A program made the translations under genes and the position numbers. Below are positions 16,767-25,336 of a DNA stretch of 64,000 nucleotides, one piece after another. Source of the stretch: Treponema succinifaciens DSM 2489 (GTDB taxonomy: Bacteria; Spirochaetota; Spirochaetia; Treponematales; Treponemataceae); the NCBI RefSeq assembly GCF_000195275.1, contig NC_015385.1:1690501-1754500 (forward strand). Direction: 5' to 3'. The first letter of the stretch is position 1. The number at the start of each line of letters is the position of its first letter. The notes beneath the pieces are model-generated. The model saw only the letters and a program-made list of their open reading frames with translations. It was not told the DNA's origin and made no database searches.

Positions 16767-18875
16767 TTAAACTTTAAAGCGGTCAATCTGGTCGGCAATA
16801 TCCGAAATAGAGCCTTTTACCTTTGAAGAAATCTCGCTTAAGGCGGCATAAGTTTCGTTTATTTTCTTTGCGCCAACCGCCATTTCATCCATGCTTTCCT
16901 TCATAACCATTGTGGCATCCTGAAGCCGTTTTACTTCCTCAAGAATCGCCTGATTTCCGGCTGACATTTCAGAAGAGGCGTTGCGAACTTCGGAAGAACT
17001 GTCGTTCATGGAATGAAGAGCCTCGTTTATCTGCTTAGAGCCTTCGGTCTGTTCTTCCATTGCCGACTTAATCTGAACAACAAGCTGGTCTGTATCCTTG
17101 ATTTTCTTGGAAACATTTTCAAAAGCCGAACTTGATTCCGCGGAAGAAGCAACAACTTCATCGATAGATTCACGGATATTGTTAAGCTGGTCGCCGATTG
17201 TCTTTGACTGCGAAGTGGAAGTTTCTGAAAGCTTGCGGATTTCGTCTGCTACAACACTGAATCCTTTTCCGGCTTCACCTGCGTGGGCGGCTTCGATTGC
17301 GGCATTCATGGCAAGAAGGTTTGTCTGGCTTGCAATTGAAGAAATGGCGGCGTTTGCCTCCTGAAGCATTGCGGACTGCTTTTCAATTTTTTCTATCTGC
17401 TCGTTTACGACTTGCTGCTTAGAAAATCCGTTCTGCGCGTCAGACTGAAGCTCGCTGAATGAAGAAGCCATTTTGTCAACGGACTGATTTACAGAAGAAA
17501 TGTTTCCAATCATCTGCTCAACGGCAGCGGAAGCCTGGCTTACACCTGCGGTCTGGTTTTCAATCATTCTTTCAAGCGAAGAAATATTTGAAGCGATTTC
17601 ATTTACAGCCCCGGCGGTTTCTTCAACACTTGAGCTTTGGCTTACAATCTGGTTTCTTACACTGTCAATGTTTGCAAGAATCTGCGTGATTGCACTGGAA
17701 GTATTTTGAGTGCTTTCTTCAAGAACTTCTCCTGCACTAGAAAGCTCATTCTTAGAATTTTTTACATCGGAAATAATTTCCTGCAATTTGCCAACAAATT
17801 TATTGAATCCTTTTACAACAAAGCCGATTTCGTTGTCGGAATTTATTTCAATTCTTTGTGTAAGGTCGGCGTTGCCTGAAGCGATTTTTGTTATTGCGTA
17901 GTCAAGTTTATTCAATGGCCTTATTGCGCGGTACACAAGGAAGCCTGATATGCTTACAAGAAGAATCGCGCTTATAATAGAAAGCCAAGTCATCTGCCCC
18001 ATAATTGAAGTAATTGAAGAATAGATTTCCTTCTGCTGGATTGAAACTGCCATTGACCATGAAGTTCCTTCTACCGGCATAAAGGTAATAAATTCCAAGT
18101 CGTCATAAATTCCCTTTATCCAGGCATGTCCTGTCTCACGGCTAACCATTCTTTTGGCAAGTTCGCCCATATCCTCGTGCCCTTTTGAATAGCCTGTAAG
18201 GAAGTTGCGGTTGTTAATCCAGTCTCTGTTCGGGTGGGAAATAACGGTTCCATCGTCGGCAAGAACAAACGGATATCCTGTGTTTCCAACTTTTATATTG
18301 CTGATGATTTCACCAATATATTTTGACTGCATTACGCCAGCAAAAAGACCGATGTTCTTTCCGTTGCGGACAATTGCGCGCGTTACATGGAGTACAGATT
18401 GTCCGGTCGTTCTTGAGACTACAGGATCATCAATGAACCTTTCCTTTCCATCTTGCATTATCGCCTTGAAATAAGGGCGATCGGAAATGTCGGTGCGCTT
18501 TCCTGTATCCGTATATGCGATTCCGTCCGGACCGCAGAGCATTATGTAATCAAACTCGGCTATGCGGTGATCTGCATGCGAAACAAGCCATTCACGCATT
18601 TCGGCAAGGCTTCCATCCTGAGCCACATCTGAATTCACATAGAAATTCATAGCATGGTAATAGGCGTCAATTTTTTCTGAAATTACCTGCGAATAAGCAT
18701 TTACAACAACCCCATAGTCATTTGCTGAATCCTCAAGCACAGACTTTTTTGTGATTTCTCCTGTTATAATAATCTGCAGAAAATTAAAAAATACAATTGA
18801 AATGCCTGTAAAAAGAACAAGCCGGAACACAAGGCTCTTGCGTTTTTCGGTGTTTGACGAAGTGTTTTCTCCCAT
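16767..18875 (-). CDS. Methyl-accepting chemotaxis protein
   Basis: A 702-residue transmembrane chemoreceptor. Order: membrane segment at about 17-37, a periplasmic ligand-binding region resembling a dCache domain (phrases such as [29 protein letters not shown] and [17 protein letters not shown]), second membrane segment at about 293-315, HAMP linker ([25 protein letters not shown]), then a long coiled-coil signalling domain whose hairpin tip contains the conserved [20 protein letters not shown]. It would signal to CheA/CheW, encoded elsewhere in this window. The ligand is not predictable; dCache receptors often bind amino acids or organic acids. No C-terminal CheR-tether pentapeptide is seen. 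GGAGGAA precedes the ATG. Confidence 0.95.
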   Translation of the reverse strand: MGENTSSNTEKRKSLVFRLVLFTGISIVFFNFLQIIITGEITKKSVLEDSANDYGVVVNAYSQVISEKIDAYYHAMNFYVNSDVAQDGSLAEMREWLVSHADHRIAEFDYIMLCGPDGIAYTDTGKRTDISDRPYFKAIMQDGKERFIDDPVVSRTTGQSVLHVTRAIVRNGKNIGLFAGVMQSKYIGEIISNIKVGNTGYPFVLADDGTVISHPNRDWINNRNFLTGYSKGHEDMGELAKRMVSRETGHAWIKGIYDDLEFITFMPVEGTSWSMAVSIQQKEIYSSITSIMGQMTWLSIISAILLVSISGFLVYRAIRPLNKLDYAITKIASGNADLTQRIEINSDNEIGFVVKGFNKFVGKLQEIISDVKNSKNELSSAGEVLEESTQNTSSAITQILANIDSVRNQIVSQSSSVEETAGAVNEIASNISSLERMIENQTAGVSQASAAVEQMIGNISSVNQSVDKMASSFSELQSDAQNGFSKQQVVNEQIEKIEKQSAMLQEANAAISSIASQTNLLAMNAAIEAAHAGEAGKGFSVVADEIRKLSETSTSQSKTIGDQLNNIRESIDEVVASSAESSSAFENVSKKIKDTDQLVVQIKSAMEEQTEGSKQINEALHSMNDSSSEVRNASSEMSAGNQAILEEVKRLQDATMVMKESMDEMAVGAKKINETYAALSEISSKVKGSISDIADQIDRFKV

Positions 18876-18884
18876 AAATAACAG

Positions 18885-18932
18885 ATTCCTCCTTAAAAAT
18901 AAAGACCACTAAAAGCCTCAAGCTTTTAGTGG
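18885..18932 (-). promoter_or_regulatory. Leader hairpin of the chemoreceptor mRNA, possible attenuator
   Basis: Within the roughly 75-base leader, 11-bp perfect arms CCACTAAAAGC / GCTTTTAGTGG (18932-18922 and 18916-18906 on the minus strand) enclose a 5-base loop and are followed by TCTTTATTTTT and then AAGGAGG. The form is that of an intrinsic terminator placed just ahead of the ribosome binding site. Confidence 0.5.
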
Positions 18933-18956
18933 CTTGCAACAATACACTTGATTTAG

Positions 18957-18984
18957 ATTATACAACGAAATTTTTGTCTGTCAA
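18957..18984 (-). promoter_or_regulatory. Chemoreceptor gene promoter
   Basis: Perfect consensus boxes on the minus strand: -35 TTGACA (18984-18979) and -10 TATAAT (18962-18957) with 16-bp spacing. A run of eight G residues (minus strand; 19004-18997) lies 12 bp upstream of the -35. This is a vegetative-type promoter; no sigma-28 motif is visible. Confidence 0.8.
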
Positions 18985-19004
18985 CATTTTTTTGTACCCC
19001 CCCC

Positions 19005-19341
19005 GCAGGGCAAACGCATTATAAATATATTCAGCATAAAACTGGCTTTCAGACACGGTTTCCTGGTTCAAAATCGCGCAATAATGGGGATGTCCAATAA
19101 GTATCTTTTTTGTCATTCATAGGCTTTTATAGACTTGACCCGAAATTCTAAATGCATATATTACAATCATTTAGAAATTGTTCAGCAATGACATTCAGAA
19201 CTTATTGGACATCCTCTGATTGTTGCAAAGTAACCATAGAATTCCCCGCTAATGCGGTCGCAGCAATCAGAGTGTTTTTGCCCCAGGAGCCGTTCCTTCG
19301 CGCAAACTTTACTTAAATTATTTATAATGCGTTTGCCCTGC
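19005..19341. mobile_element. MITE-like element with 23-bp perfect terminal inverted repeats
   Basis: The arms (19005-19027 and 19319-19341, beginning GCAGGGCAAACGCATTATAA) are perfect inverse complements. Inside are further nested dyads: GGATGTCCAATAAGT 19088-19102 with 19200-19214, TGTCATT 19111-19117 with 19187-19193, TTCTAAATG 19146-19154 with 19168-19176, and CTCTGATTGTTGC 19214-19226 with a one-mismatch partner at 19260-19272. No ORF of note lies inside. It occupies almost the whole gap between the chemoreceptor promoter and the next gene. A miniature transposable element or a large structured RNA are both possible; no target duplication is obvious at the ends, which are C-rich on both sides. 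Confidence 0.55.
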
Positions 19342-19364
19342 AAGTCCCCCTGTCTAATAAAAAA

Positions 19365-20450
19365 TTATTTTCCTAAATCAAGGATGCGGCGGTTCCAGTC
19401 CTTTGGAGGATCTTCGATTATGCTCCAGTCAAAGTCAAGAATTCCATGCGGAGGAAAAAGAGGCTGTGGTGGCGGATGATTTTTTTTCAGGTTTTCAGCA
19501 AGAATTTCTTCAAGAGATTTTCCCTTTTCAAGTGTTAAATACGGCTCGCCGAATGCGCAGATTGTTGAGTAAACAGACTCCTGAGGAACTTGAATTCCAT
19601 TTAAATCATTTGAAGATTTTATTTTTAAAACTGAATTAAAAGTACAGTCAGCAGGAAAAGAAGAAATTTTTTTCACACTGCGGATTTTGGTTCTGCGCCC
19701 TGTAACGCAAGTAAAAATTTGCCCGGCTACAACAAGATGCTTTGGAACAGAATATTCACTTCCTGCGTCGGAAAAAAAAGCCTGGGCTGAACTGTCGTAT
19801 TCCATGTCGGTTTTCCAGTAGCGGATTTGGTAAACTGCGGAATCCGTGGAAAAATAAGACAAAAGTTCCTTGCTTGAAACAGGCGGACTTATTAAAATTC
19901 CAGAAGCGTTTCCTGAATCTTTCCAAAATCCGGAAACTCCAGCTTCCCCGCTTTGCCTTATGACGAATTTTAGAAAAAGCCTGTCTCCAATCACGGCAAC
20001 CGGCACATTGTAAATTTCTTTTCTATTCGGATATTTTATTTCAAGATTCCAGGCGCCGGACGTAATTCCATTTGCATAAAGAAGTGAGCCGCCATCTTGC
20101 AAAACGCTCTTTCCGTCTGACTGCAAAAAAAGCTCATCCGTAAGCGGAACATATTTTATGCTGATTTCCTGCGCCGGATTTTTTGAAGTTGTGTTGTTTA
20201 CGTTCCGTGGATTTTTTTCTGAATAAAGGCTGCTTTCTGCCGCGCGGTCATCGTACCAAGTGTAGAAAGATCTAAGCACAGCCTGTGGAATTGCACCTCC
20301 GTCATCAGAAACATAGCCTGAATCAAAGACAAAATACCGGCTGGAATTTTTCCAAACGCCTTTTAAAAGTACCGGGACTTCTTCCTGCGAAAAAACTTTG
20401 AATGAGAAAATTAAAAAAGCAAATGTTAGAAATTTTCTTTTAAAGACCAT
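19365..20450 (-). CDS. Exported protein of unknown function
   Basis: A 361-residue protein with an N-terminal signal peptide (VFKRKFLTFAFLIFSFKVFSQ, cleavage near residue 21). I do not recognise a family. The mature part has many short strand-like stretches (WKNSSRYFVFDSGYVSDDGG, SGAWNLEIKYPNRKEIYNV) and ends in a Pro-rich segment (KKNHPPPQPLFPPHG) before a short tail; it does not look like a barrel because no repeated aromatic strands occur. The start ATG overlaps the last 25 bases of thiI, so the two are probably translationally coupled, although a functional link with tRNA modification is not implied. Confidence 0.65.
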   Translation of the reverse strand: MVFKRKFLTFAFLIFSFKVFSQEEVPVLLKGVWKNSSRYFVFDSGYVSDDGGAIPQAVLRSFYTWYDDRAAESSLYSEKNPRNVNNTTSKNPAQEISIKYVPLTDELFLQSDGKSVLQDGGSLLYANGITSGAWNLEIKYPNRKEIYNVPVAVIGDRLFLKFVIRQSGEAGVSGFWKDSGNASGILISPPVSSKELLSYFSTDSAVYQIRYWKTDMEYDSSAQAFFSDAGSEYSVPKHLVVAGQIFTCVTGRRTKIRSVKKISSFPADCTFNSVLKIKSSNDLNGIQVPQESVYSTICAFGEPYLTLEKGKSLEEILAENLKKNHPPPQPLFPPHGILDFDWSIIEDPPKDWNRRILDLGK

Positions 20451-21655
20451 TTTTCCCCGATAACGTCTCTCATTGAGTATCGGAAAATTTGACGCTCATC
20501 AAAAGATTTTTGAATGAGAAAATCAATTTCCATGGAATCATAAATTTTCTTTGCTTCTTCTATAGTTGCGCGCAAAACAGGATGCTTTGGGCTGAACAAA
20601 ACGCAGCAGTCTTCATACGGAAGAATTGAAGTTTCGTAAGTTCCTATGAAATTCGCAGTGTCCATGATTTCTTCTTTGTCCAAGCCAATCAGAGGACGAA
20701 CCAAAGGTTTTTCTGCAAAGCTTTCTGTAACTGCAAGATTTTCAATTGTCTGGCTTGCAACCTGCCCCAAACTTTCGCCTGTAATTATGCAGTCGCAGTT
20801 AATCCGCTCGGCAAGCATATTGGCGGCTTTCATCATACAAAGGCGGAGCATCAATGTTGAGTAGGCTTCCGGTGTTTTTTGTTTTATTTTCATCTGAACT
20901 TCTGTAAAAGAAATCACGTTAAGATGTGTGTCGTTTCCGTACTGCGCGATGATTTTTGCAAGATCCTGGACTTTCTGCTGGGCTTCTTCCGAAGTGTATG
21001 GATAAGAATGAAAATAAACACATTCAACTTTCATTCCGCGGCGCATCATTCTGTAGCCCGCAACAGGACTGTCAATTCCGCCTGAAAGAAGCAAAAGACC
21101 TTTTCCGCTCACGCCAACTGGAAGACCACGGCAAGTTTTTTTCTGGGAACAGTAAACATAGCATTTTTCGCGCACTTCAATATTAATGGAAACGTCCGGC
21201 TTGTGAACATCAACATCAAGAGTTCCGTCATCAAAAAGAACTCCGGCAACTTCCGTGGCAATCTCGTAGGAATTAAGCGGAAAATCTTTGTCTTCACGGC
21301 GCGCTTCAATTTTAAAAGTCTTTGCTCCGTTTGATTTTGCAACTTCTCCTTCTTTTCTGACTGCAATTTTTATAGCTTCAAGATTTTTTTCAACAGCCTG
21401 AACTTTTGCCCAGCCGGTAATTCCAATCAAATGGTCAAGCGCATACTCAACTGCGCCGCAAGAATTTTTTGTGCAGTAAATGTAAAGCCGCCCGGAAAGA
21501 AGTTTTACTTTTGCCTCGACAGTTTCCAAAGCAAGCCGGATATTGCACAAAAGCTGTTTTTCAAAAACACGGATATTTCCGCCTTTAAGTGTAAGCTCGC
21601 CAAGCTTTCCAAGATAAGTTTCTGTATAAAAATTTGTGTCAATTTCAGTTTTCAT
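20426..21655 (-). CDS. thiI: tRNA 4-thiouridine synthase ThiI
   Basis: ThiI adenylates uridine 8 of tRNA for sulfur transfer and in some bacteria also supplies sulfur for thiamine. The protein (409 residues) has an N-terminal ferredoxin-like region, a THUMP RNA-binding domain (about 60-165), and the PP-loop ATPase motif SGGIDS at 191-196. The C-terminal rhodanese domain of the 482-residue E. coli protein is absent, as in Bacillus-type ThiI, which relies on a separate cysteine desulfurase. It follows the outer-membrane protein gene with an 11-base gap and overlaps the next gene. Confidence 0.95.
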   Translation of the reverse strand: MKTEIDTNFYTETYLGKLGELTLKGGNIRVFEKQLLCNIRLALETVEAKVKLLSGRLYIYCTKNSCGAVEYALDHLIGITGWAKVQAVEKNLEAIKIAVRKEGEVAKSNGAKTFKIEARREDKDFPLNSYEIATEVAGVLFDDGTLDVDVHKPDVSINIEVREKCYVYCSQKKTCRGLPVGVSGKGLLLLSGGIDSPVAGYRMMRRGMKVECVYFHSYPYTSEEAQQKVQDLAKIIAQYGNDTHLNVISFTEVQMKIKQKTPEAYSTLMLRLCMMKAANMLAERINCDCIITGESLGQVASQTIENLAVTESFAEKPLVRPLIGLDKEEIMDTANFIGTYETSILPYEDCCVLFSPKHPVLRATIEEAKKIYDSMEIDFLIQKSFDERQIFRYSMRDVIGEKWSLKENF

Positions 21656-21666
21656 TTTTTAAGCCG

Positions 21667-23559
21667 TTAAAATCTTATTGTTACGCCAAAGTTAAAGAAA
21701 AGATTAAGTTTGTTTGTAAGTTGAGAAATCCAGGCATCTTTAAATCCGTCCACAATTGCTTTTGCCTCAGCTGAATCCAAATCGTATTTTTCTCCGTCCT
21801 TTGATTTGCGGAATCCAATGATGTCGCCAGTTCCGCCGCCGTTTCCGTCATCATCTTTTTCGTAAACTGGAATTATGTCTTCATTTCCACCTGGGAACAT
21901 CTGGTTTGAAACTCCATAATTGTGAATGTATTCAAATGTGCAGCCGGCATTCAAGGAAACGCGCGTTCCTTTTTTTGTAGGCTTAAAATCGTACTTTACA
22001 TTCAACGAAGACTGAAGCGTAAACTGAACGTGCTTTTGGTTCAGCCAGTTCATGGAATCCCAAGCGGAAGAAACGTGGTTGCCGGAATTTGAATTATTTG
22101 CGGCAAACATCGAATGAGTGTAAACCGAGCCGTCTGTTGAATAAACATTTTTGTCTGCGCAAAGATAAATCATGGCTTCTTCTGTGTCCAAAGTTTCGCA
22201 GACATTTCCGTGGCGTGAATAAGTTGTTCCCATTGACAAAGTGAGCTGCTTAAAAGGCTTTATGTCAACGGAAAATTTTACAGCGTCTGAGTTCGGTTCA
22301 TACTGCGAGCCAATCAAAACACCGGCATTTGTACAGTTCTGATAGTTTATTGTTGAAGATGAAATTGAAGCCAAACTGTCGCTGTCATACTGCCAGTGGC
22401 TGTAAGTATACGGAAGCACAAAAGTGTAGTTAAAATCCAGCCGGTCAAGGAATGAATTTGCCGGAGTGTAGATAAGCCCGGTTTTTGCAGCAATCCTGTA
22501 CTTTGAATCGAAATTCAATTTAAAGAAATCTTCCGCCGGAAAATCATCGCACATAACGTCAGTTTCCCACAAAACCCCAGGAGCAGGCTTTATGTCGATT
22601 AAAAGTCCCATCGCAAGATTGTCGCTCGCACCTCCGACTCCCTGAGCAACCATATAAGGAACCGGCAAAATGTAAGAAAGATCAAGGCGGTTTCCGTAGA
22701 CTGCACTTTCATAAAATGAAACTTTCAAAAAATCAAAAGGCTCATATCCAATTGCATGGAACGCCATTATTTTATCTGGAGCCAAAGTTGAAAGGTCGCC
22801 GTCATAAGATGAAGTTGCGCCAATCATTGAAAGTTCCTGAACATAAGAAAGTTTGTCGTGCAAATATGTGAGCGAAAGGTTTCCTGAATGATAGCTTGTG
22901 TCGTTAAGCGAAAGTCCTTCATTTATAAATGCTGAATATCCGCTTCTGTAAATTCCGCCCTGAACAAAAAGATTTTTGTAGCCAAGCGCAATGATACTAT
23001 TCACGTCAAGGTACATTTCAATCGGGCCGACTTCAGTGGCATCAAAAATAGAATCGTGGAATGAATTTGAATACTGCGGCATAAAGTCTATATCAGTCGC
23101 ATTCGAAACCGCAAAGCCCGCTCCGTATCCAAGCGAAACAAAATCATCTTTAAAACCCAAGTCGCCTTTTATTGCAGGATAAAGCGCAAGCATTTTTGAA
23201 GTGCTAAAGGACTGCTTTTCTTTCTTTTCGTTCTTTTCGTTCTTTTCTTCCATTTCATGCTTAATGAAAAAATCAGTTTCAAAAGTTATGTGGTAAGGCT
23301 TGCCGGTTACGCGCTCATAAATTTCAGTTGCAATTTCCTTGTCTTTTTCGCAGCCGGTTTCAATTACTTCCTGAAGAATCGACTTTACATTTGCAAGCGG
23401 ATAAGGACGGATTGGAGGCACATTTGAAACAAGCCCGCGGTTTTCCCAAATTAATGCGTACTTATAAAATTCGTCTGACGGGTCAACAGAAACTTGAGAA
23501 AAACAAAAAGCTCCAGCAAAAGCAAAAACAGCGGCAAAAAAAAGTTTTCTTAACTTCAT
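21667..23559 (-). CDS. Predicted outer-membrane beta-barrel protein, Wzi-like
   Basis: A 630-residue exported protein; signal peptide MKLRKLFFAAVFAFAGAFCFSQ. The first part of the mature protein (YKYALIWENRGLVSNVPPIRPYPLANVKSIL, about 17-70) has the helical, SLH-like look of the N-terminus of capsule-assembly Wzi-type proteins. The rest shows many alternating strands, and the chain ends NLFFNFGVTIRF, with terminal Phe typical of outer-membrane barrels. A Lys/Glu-rich run near residues 111-124 is encoded by 9-bp repeats. The start at 23559 has AAGGAAA upstream; a longer TTG start would use it as coding sequence. Function is unknown; its layout resembles the next gene. Confidence 0.65.
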   Translation of the reverse strand: MKLRKLFFAAVFAFAGAFCFSQVSVDPSDEFYKYALIWENRGLVSNVPPIRPYPLANVKSILQEVIETGCEKDKEIATEIYERVTGKPYHITFETDFFIKHEMEEKNEKNEKKEKQSFSTSKMLALYPAIKGDLGFKDDFVSLGYGAGFAVSNATDIDFMPQYSNSFHDSIFDATEVGPIEMYLDVNSIIALGYKNLFVQGGIYRSGYSAFINEGLSLNDTSYHSGNLSLTYLHDKLSYVQELSMIGATSSYDGDLSTLAPDKIMAFHAIGYEPFDFLKVSFYESAVYGNRLDLSYILPVPYMVAQGVGGASDNLAMGLLIDIKPAPGVLWETDVMCDDFPAEDFFKLNFDSKYRIAAKTGLIYTPANSFLDRLDFNYTFVLPYTYSHWQYDSDSLASISSSTINYQNCTNAGVLIGSQYEPNSDAVKFSVDIKPFKQLTLSMGTTYSRHGNVCETLDTEEAMIYLCADKNVYSTDGSVYTHSMFAANNSNSGNHVSSAWDSMNWLNQKHVQFTLQSSLNVKYDFKPTKKGTRVSLNAGCTFEYIHNYGVSNQMFPGGNEDIIPVYEKDDDGNGGGTGDIIGFRKSKDGEKYDLDSAEAKAIVDGFKDAWISQLTNKLNLFFNFGVTIRF

Positions 23560-23578
23560 TAATATTTCCTTCAATTAA

Positions 23579-25276
23579 TTACAAAATTTTTATATTCGCG
23601 GCAAAAGCAACTTCAAATCCATTTTCATTTCTGCCGCTTTCATTATTGTAATTTATAATAAACGTATATGACGGCTGAAACACAAAAGTTATATTTTCCT
23701 TAGGGCTGAAAGTTCCGCGCAAAGAAACAACATTCACATATTCGTTAGTTCCAGACGGCGTAGAAGCTTTCTGTCTTTTTTTTGCCTCATCGCTTCCTTG
23801 AGAATCAGAATCCGGGAAAATCCAGTTCTCGCGGTTTTTCTTGCCATCATCGCTGTCGTCAATTACGTATTCATTTCCTTCGTGCCAACCAAGATTCTTG
23901 AAAATTTTTGTGCCGGAATTTTTTCCGCAAGCCTTTAAAAGATAAGACGCGCCCAAAGACCATTTTGCAGGCTTTTCATATTCAATGCTCAACTTGCCGG
24001 AAACAGTATCCGGACCAAAGGGAGTTCCAATCCATTCATAGAAAACATATTTTGTGTCGCCAAGATTTTCGCGGTAGTTGCGCACCATGCTCCAGTCAGG
24101 GCTTTCCTTTATGTACATATATGCGTCTGTGTAAGTTCCTTCAAGCCAAAAGTGAAAATATCCGTCATTGCAAGGAACAAAGGATTCGATTCCGCCTTGA
24201 AAAGCAAGTCCGTTCGGCGTTGTGTCGTCTTTAAAGTTTGAAGTTTCATATACAGTCTGAAACTGCGTCATTGCAAATTCACCGTACAGCCTCAAAAATT
24301 TTACAGGCGTGTAGGCAAGCTTTAGGGCAAGATAATCGCAGGTATTGCTTTCGTTGCTTCCATAGTCACGCCAAGCTGCAAATCCGTGGTAAATTGTCCA
24401 AGGATTCAAATAGCGAAGCTCCATCGGCGCAAAAACAAGCAAAGATTCCCTTGCGGTAAACTGAAGTTTCTTAAAAAAGCGGAAATTGATTTCGTGCGAG
24501 TAAAGATATTTGTCCACATTGAACTGATTTACATTCATGGAATACCTGAAATTCGGCGTGTAAAAGCCAAGTTCCAAATAGCTAGAGCCTGTAAAATATC
24601 TGCTTTGCACAATGCTTCCAGTCAGCGAGCGGGTAAAATCAGAAGCTCCTCTTCCAATCTGAAAAGTCAAAGCCGCGTTTTCTGTAAAATTATGGCTTGT
24701 ACTGAAATATCCTGTGTCCGGGAAATTTATGTCGATTTCATCAGCCGCAAGTGGAACGCTCAAAAAATTATCATTATCTTCTTTTGTGTTTTTATTCAGC
24801 GCGAGTTTTCCTTCAAACATCATTGTAAAATAATCCGCGCCTTCAATTTTTACAGGAATATAAAGGAAGTCGCCTTTATCATAGCGTCCGTAGTTCCACT
24901 CCAAATCATCGTCATCGTTCTGCTTGTAATAGCCTTCCGCATTGAGTTCAACTTCAAAGCCAAGCTTTATAAAATCCGGTCCGAACTCAAAAGATTCCTG
25001 CGAACAATAATTTTTTATTCTGTCATACTGAAGTTTTCCGGCGGAACTCAAAGAGCTGTATTCGGCTTCATCAAGGAAAAAAAGAATTTCTCCAACACTC
25101 AAAGGCGATCGGTCTGTAAAATCAAGCCTGCCCTCTTCCATTGAAACAGCGGCAAGGGCGTCATAAATCCAGTGTCCGTTTTTTACAAGTTCATTTTTTC
25201 CGCGTGCAAAAGAAAAGAACGGCACGTAAAGCAAAACAATCCAAAGAAATTTTTTAAATGAACTTAAAATTTTCAT
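23579..25276 (-). CDS. Predicted outer-membrane beta-barrel protein, Wzi-like, second copy
   Basis: A 565-residue exported protein starting MKILSSFKKFLWIVLLYVPFFSFA, a typical signal peptide. As in its neighbour, a helical N-terminal segment (IYDALAAVSMEEGRLDFTDRSPLSVGEILFFLDE) is followed by strand-rich sequence with many aromatic residues. The two share architecture and adjacency rather than obvious sequence identity, suggesting an old duplication. A Wzi-like role in holding surface glycan is possible because glycosyltransferase and Wzz/rfbA genes lie nearby, but this is inference. The ATG at 25276 is chosen because the reading frame upstream of it (to 25477) would cross the divergent glycosyltransferase promoter. 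Confidence 0.62.
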   Translation of the reverse strand: MKILSSFKKFLWIVLLYVPFFSFARGKNELVKNGHWIYDALAAVSMEEGRLDFTDRSPLSVGEILFFLDEAEYSSLSSAGKLQYDRIKNYCSQESFEFGPDFIKLGFEVELNAEGYYKQNDDDDLEWNYGRYDKGDFLYIPVKIEGADYFTMMFEGKLALNKNTKEDNDNFLSVPLAADEIDINFPDTGYFSTSHNFTENAALTFQIGRGASDFTRSLTGSIVQSRYFTGSSYLELGFYTPNFRYSMNVNQFNVDKYLYSHEINFRFFKKLQFTARESLLVFAPMELRYLNPWTIYHGFAAWRDYGSNESNTCDYLALKLAYTPVKFLRLYGEFAMTQFQTVYETSNFKDDTTPNGLAFQGGIESFVPCNDGYFHFWLEGTYTDAYMYIKESPDWSMVRNYRENLGDTKYVFYEWIGTPFGPDTVSGKLSIEYEKPAKWSLGASYLLKACGKNSGTKIFKNLGWHEGNEYVIDDSDDGKKNRENWIFPDSDSQGSDEAKKRQKASTPSGTNEYVNVVSLRGTFSPKENITFVFQPSYTFIINYNNESGRNENGFEVAFAANIKIL

Positions 25277-25298
25277 AGAAACCAATTTTACTTGATTC

Positions 25299-25327
25299 TT
25301 GCAGAAAGTACAAGTATAGAGTAAAAT
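25299..25327 (+). promoter_or_regulatory. Glycosyltransferase promoter, leaderless type
   Basis: -35 TTGCAG (25299-25304) and -10 TAAAAT (25322-25327) with 17-bp spacing. The ATG lies nine bases after the -10, so the transcript should start at or next to the start codon. CGATAGAAT between them contains no Shine-Dalgarno sequence. Confidence 0.65.
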
Positions 25328-25336
25328 CGATAGAAT

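Noticed and set aside
24386-25144. Long plus-strand open frame of about 250 codons
   Set aside because: It lies entirely antisense to the outer-membrane protein gene at 23579-25276, which has a signal peptide and normal codon pattern; the antisense translation has a Lys/Ile/Phe bias without a recognisable domain.
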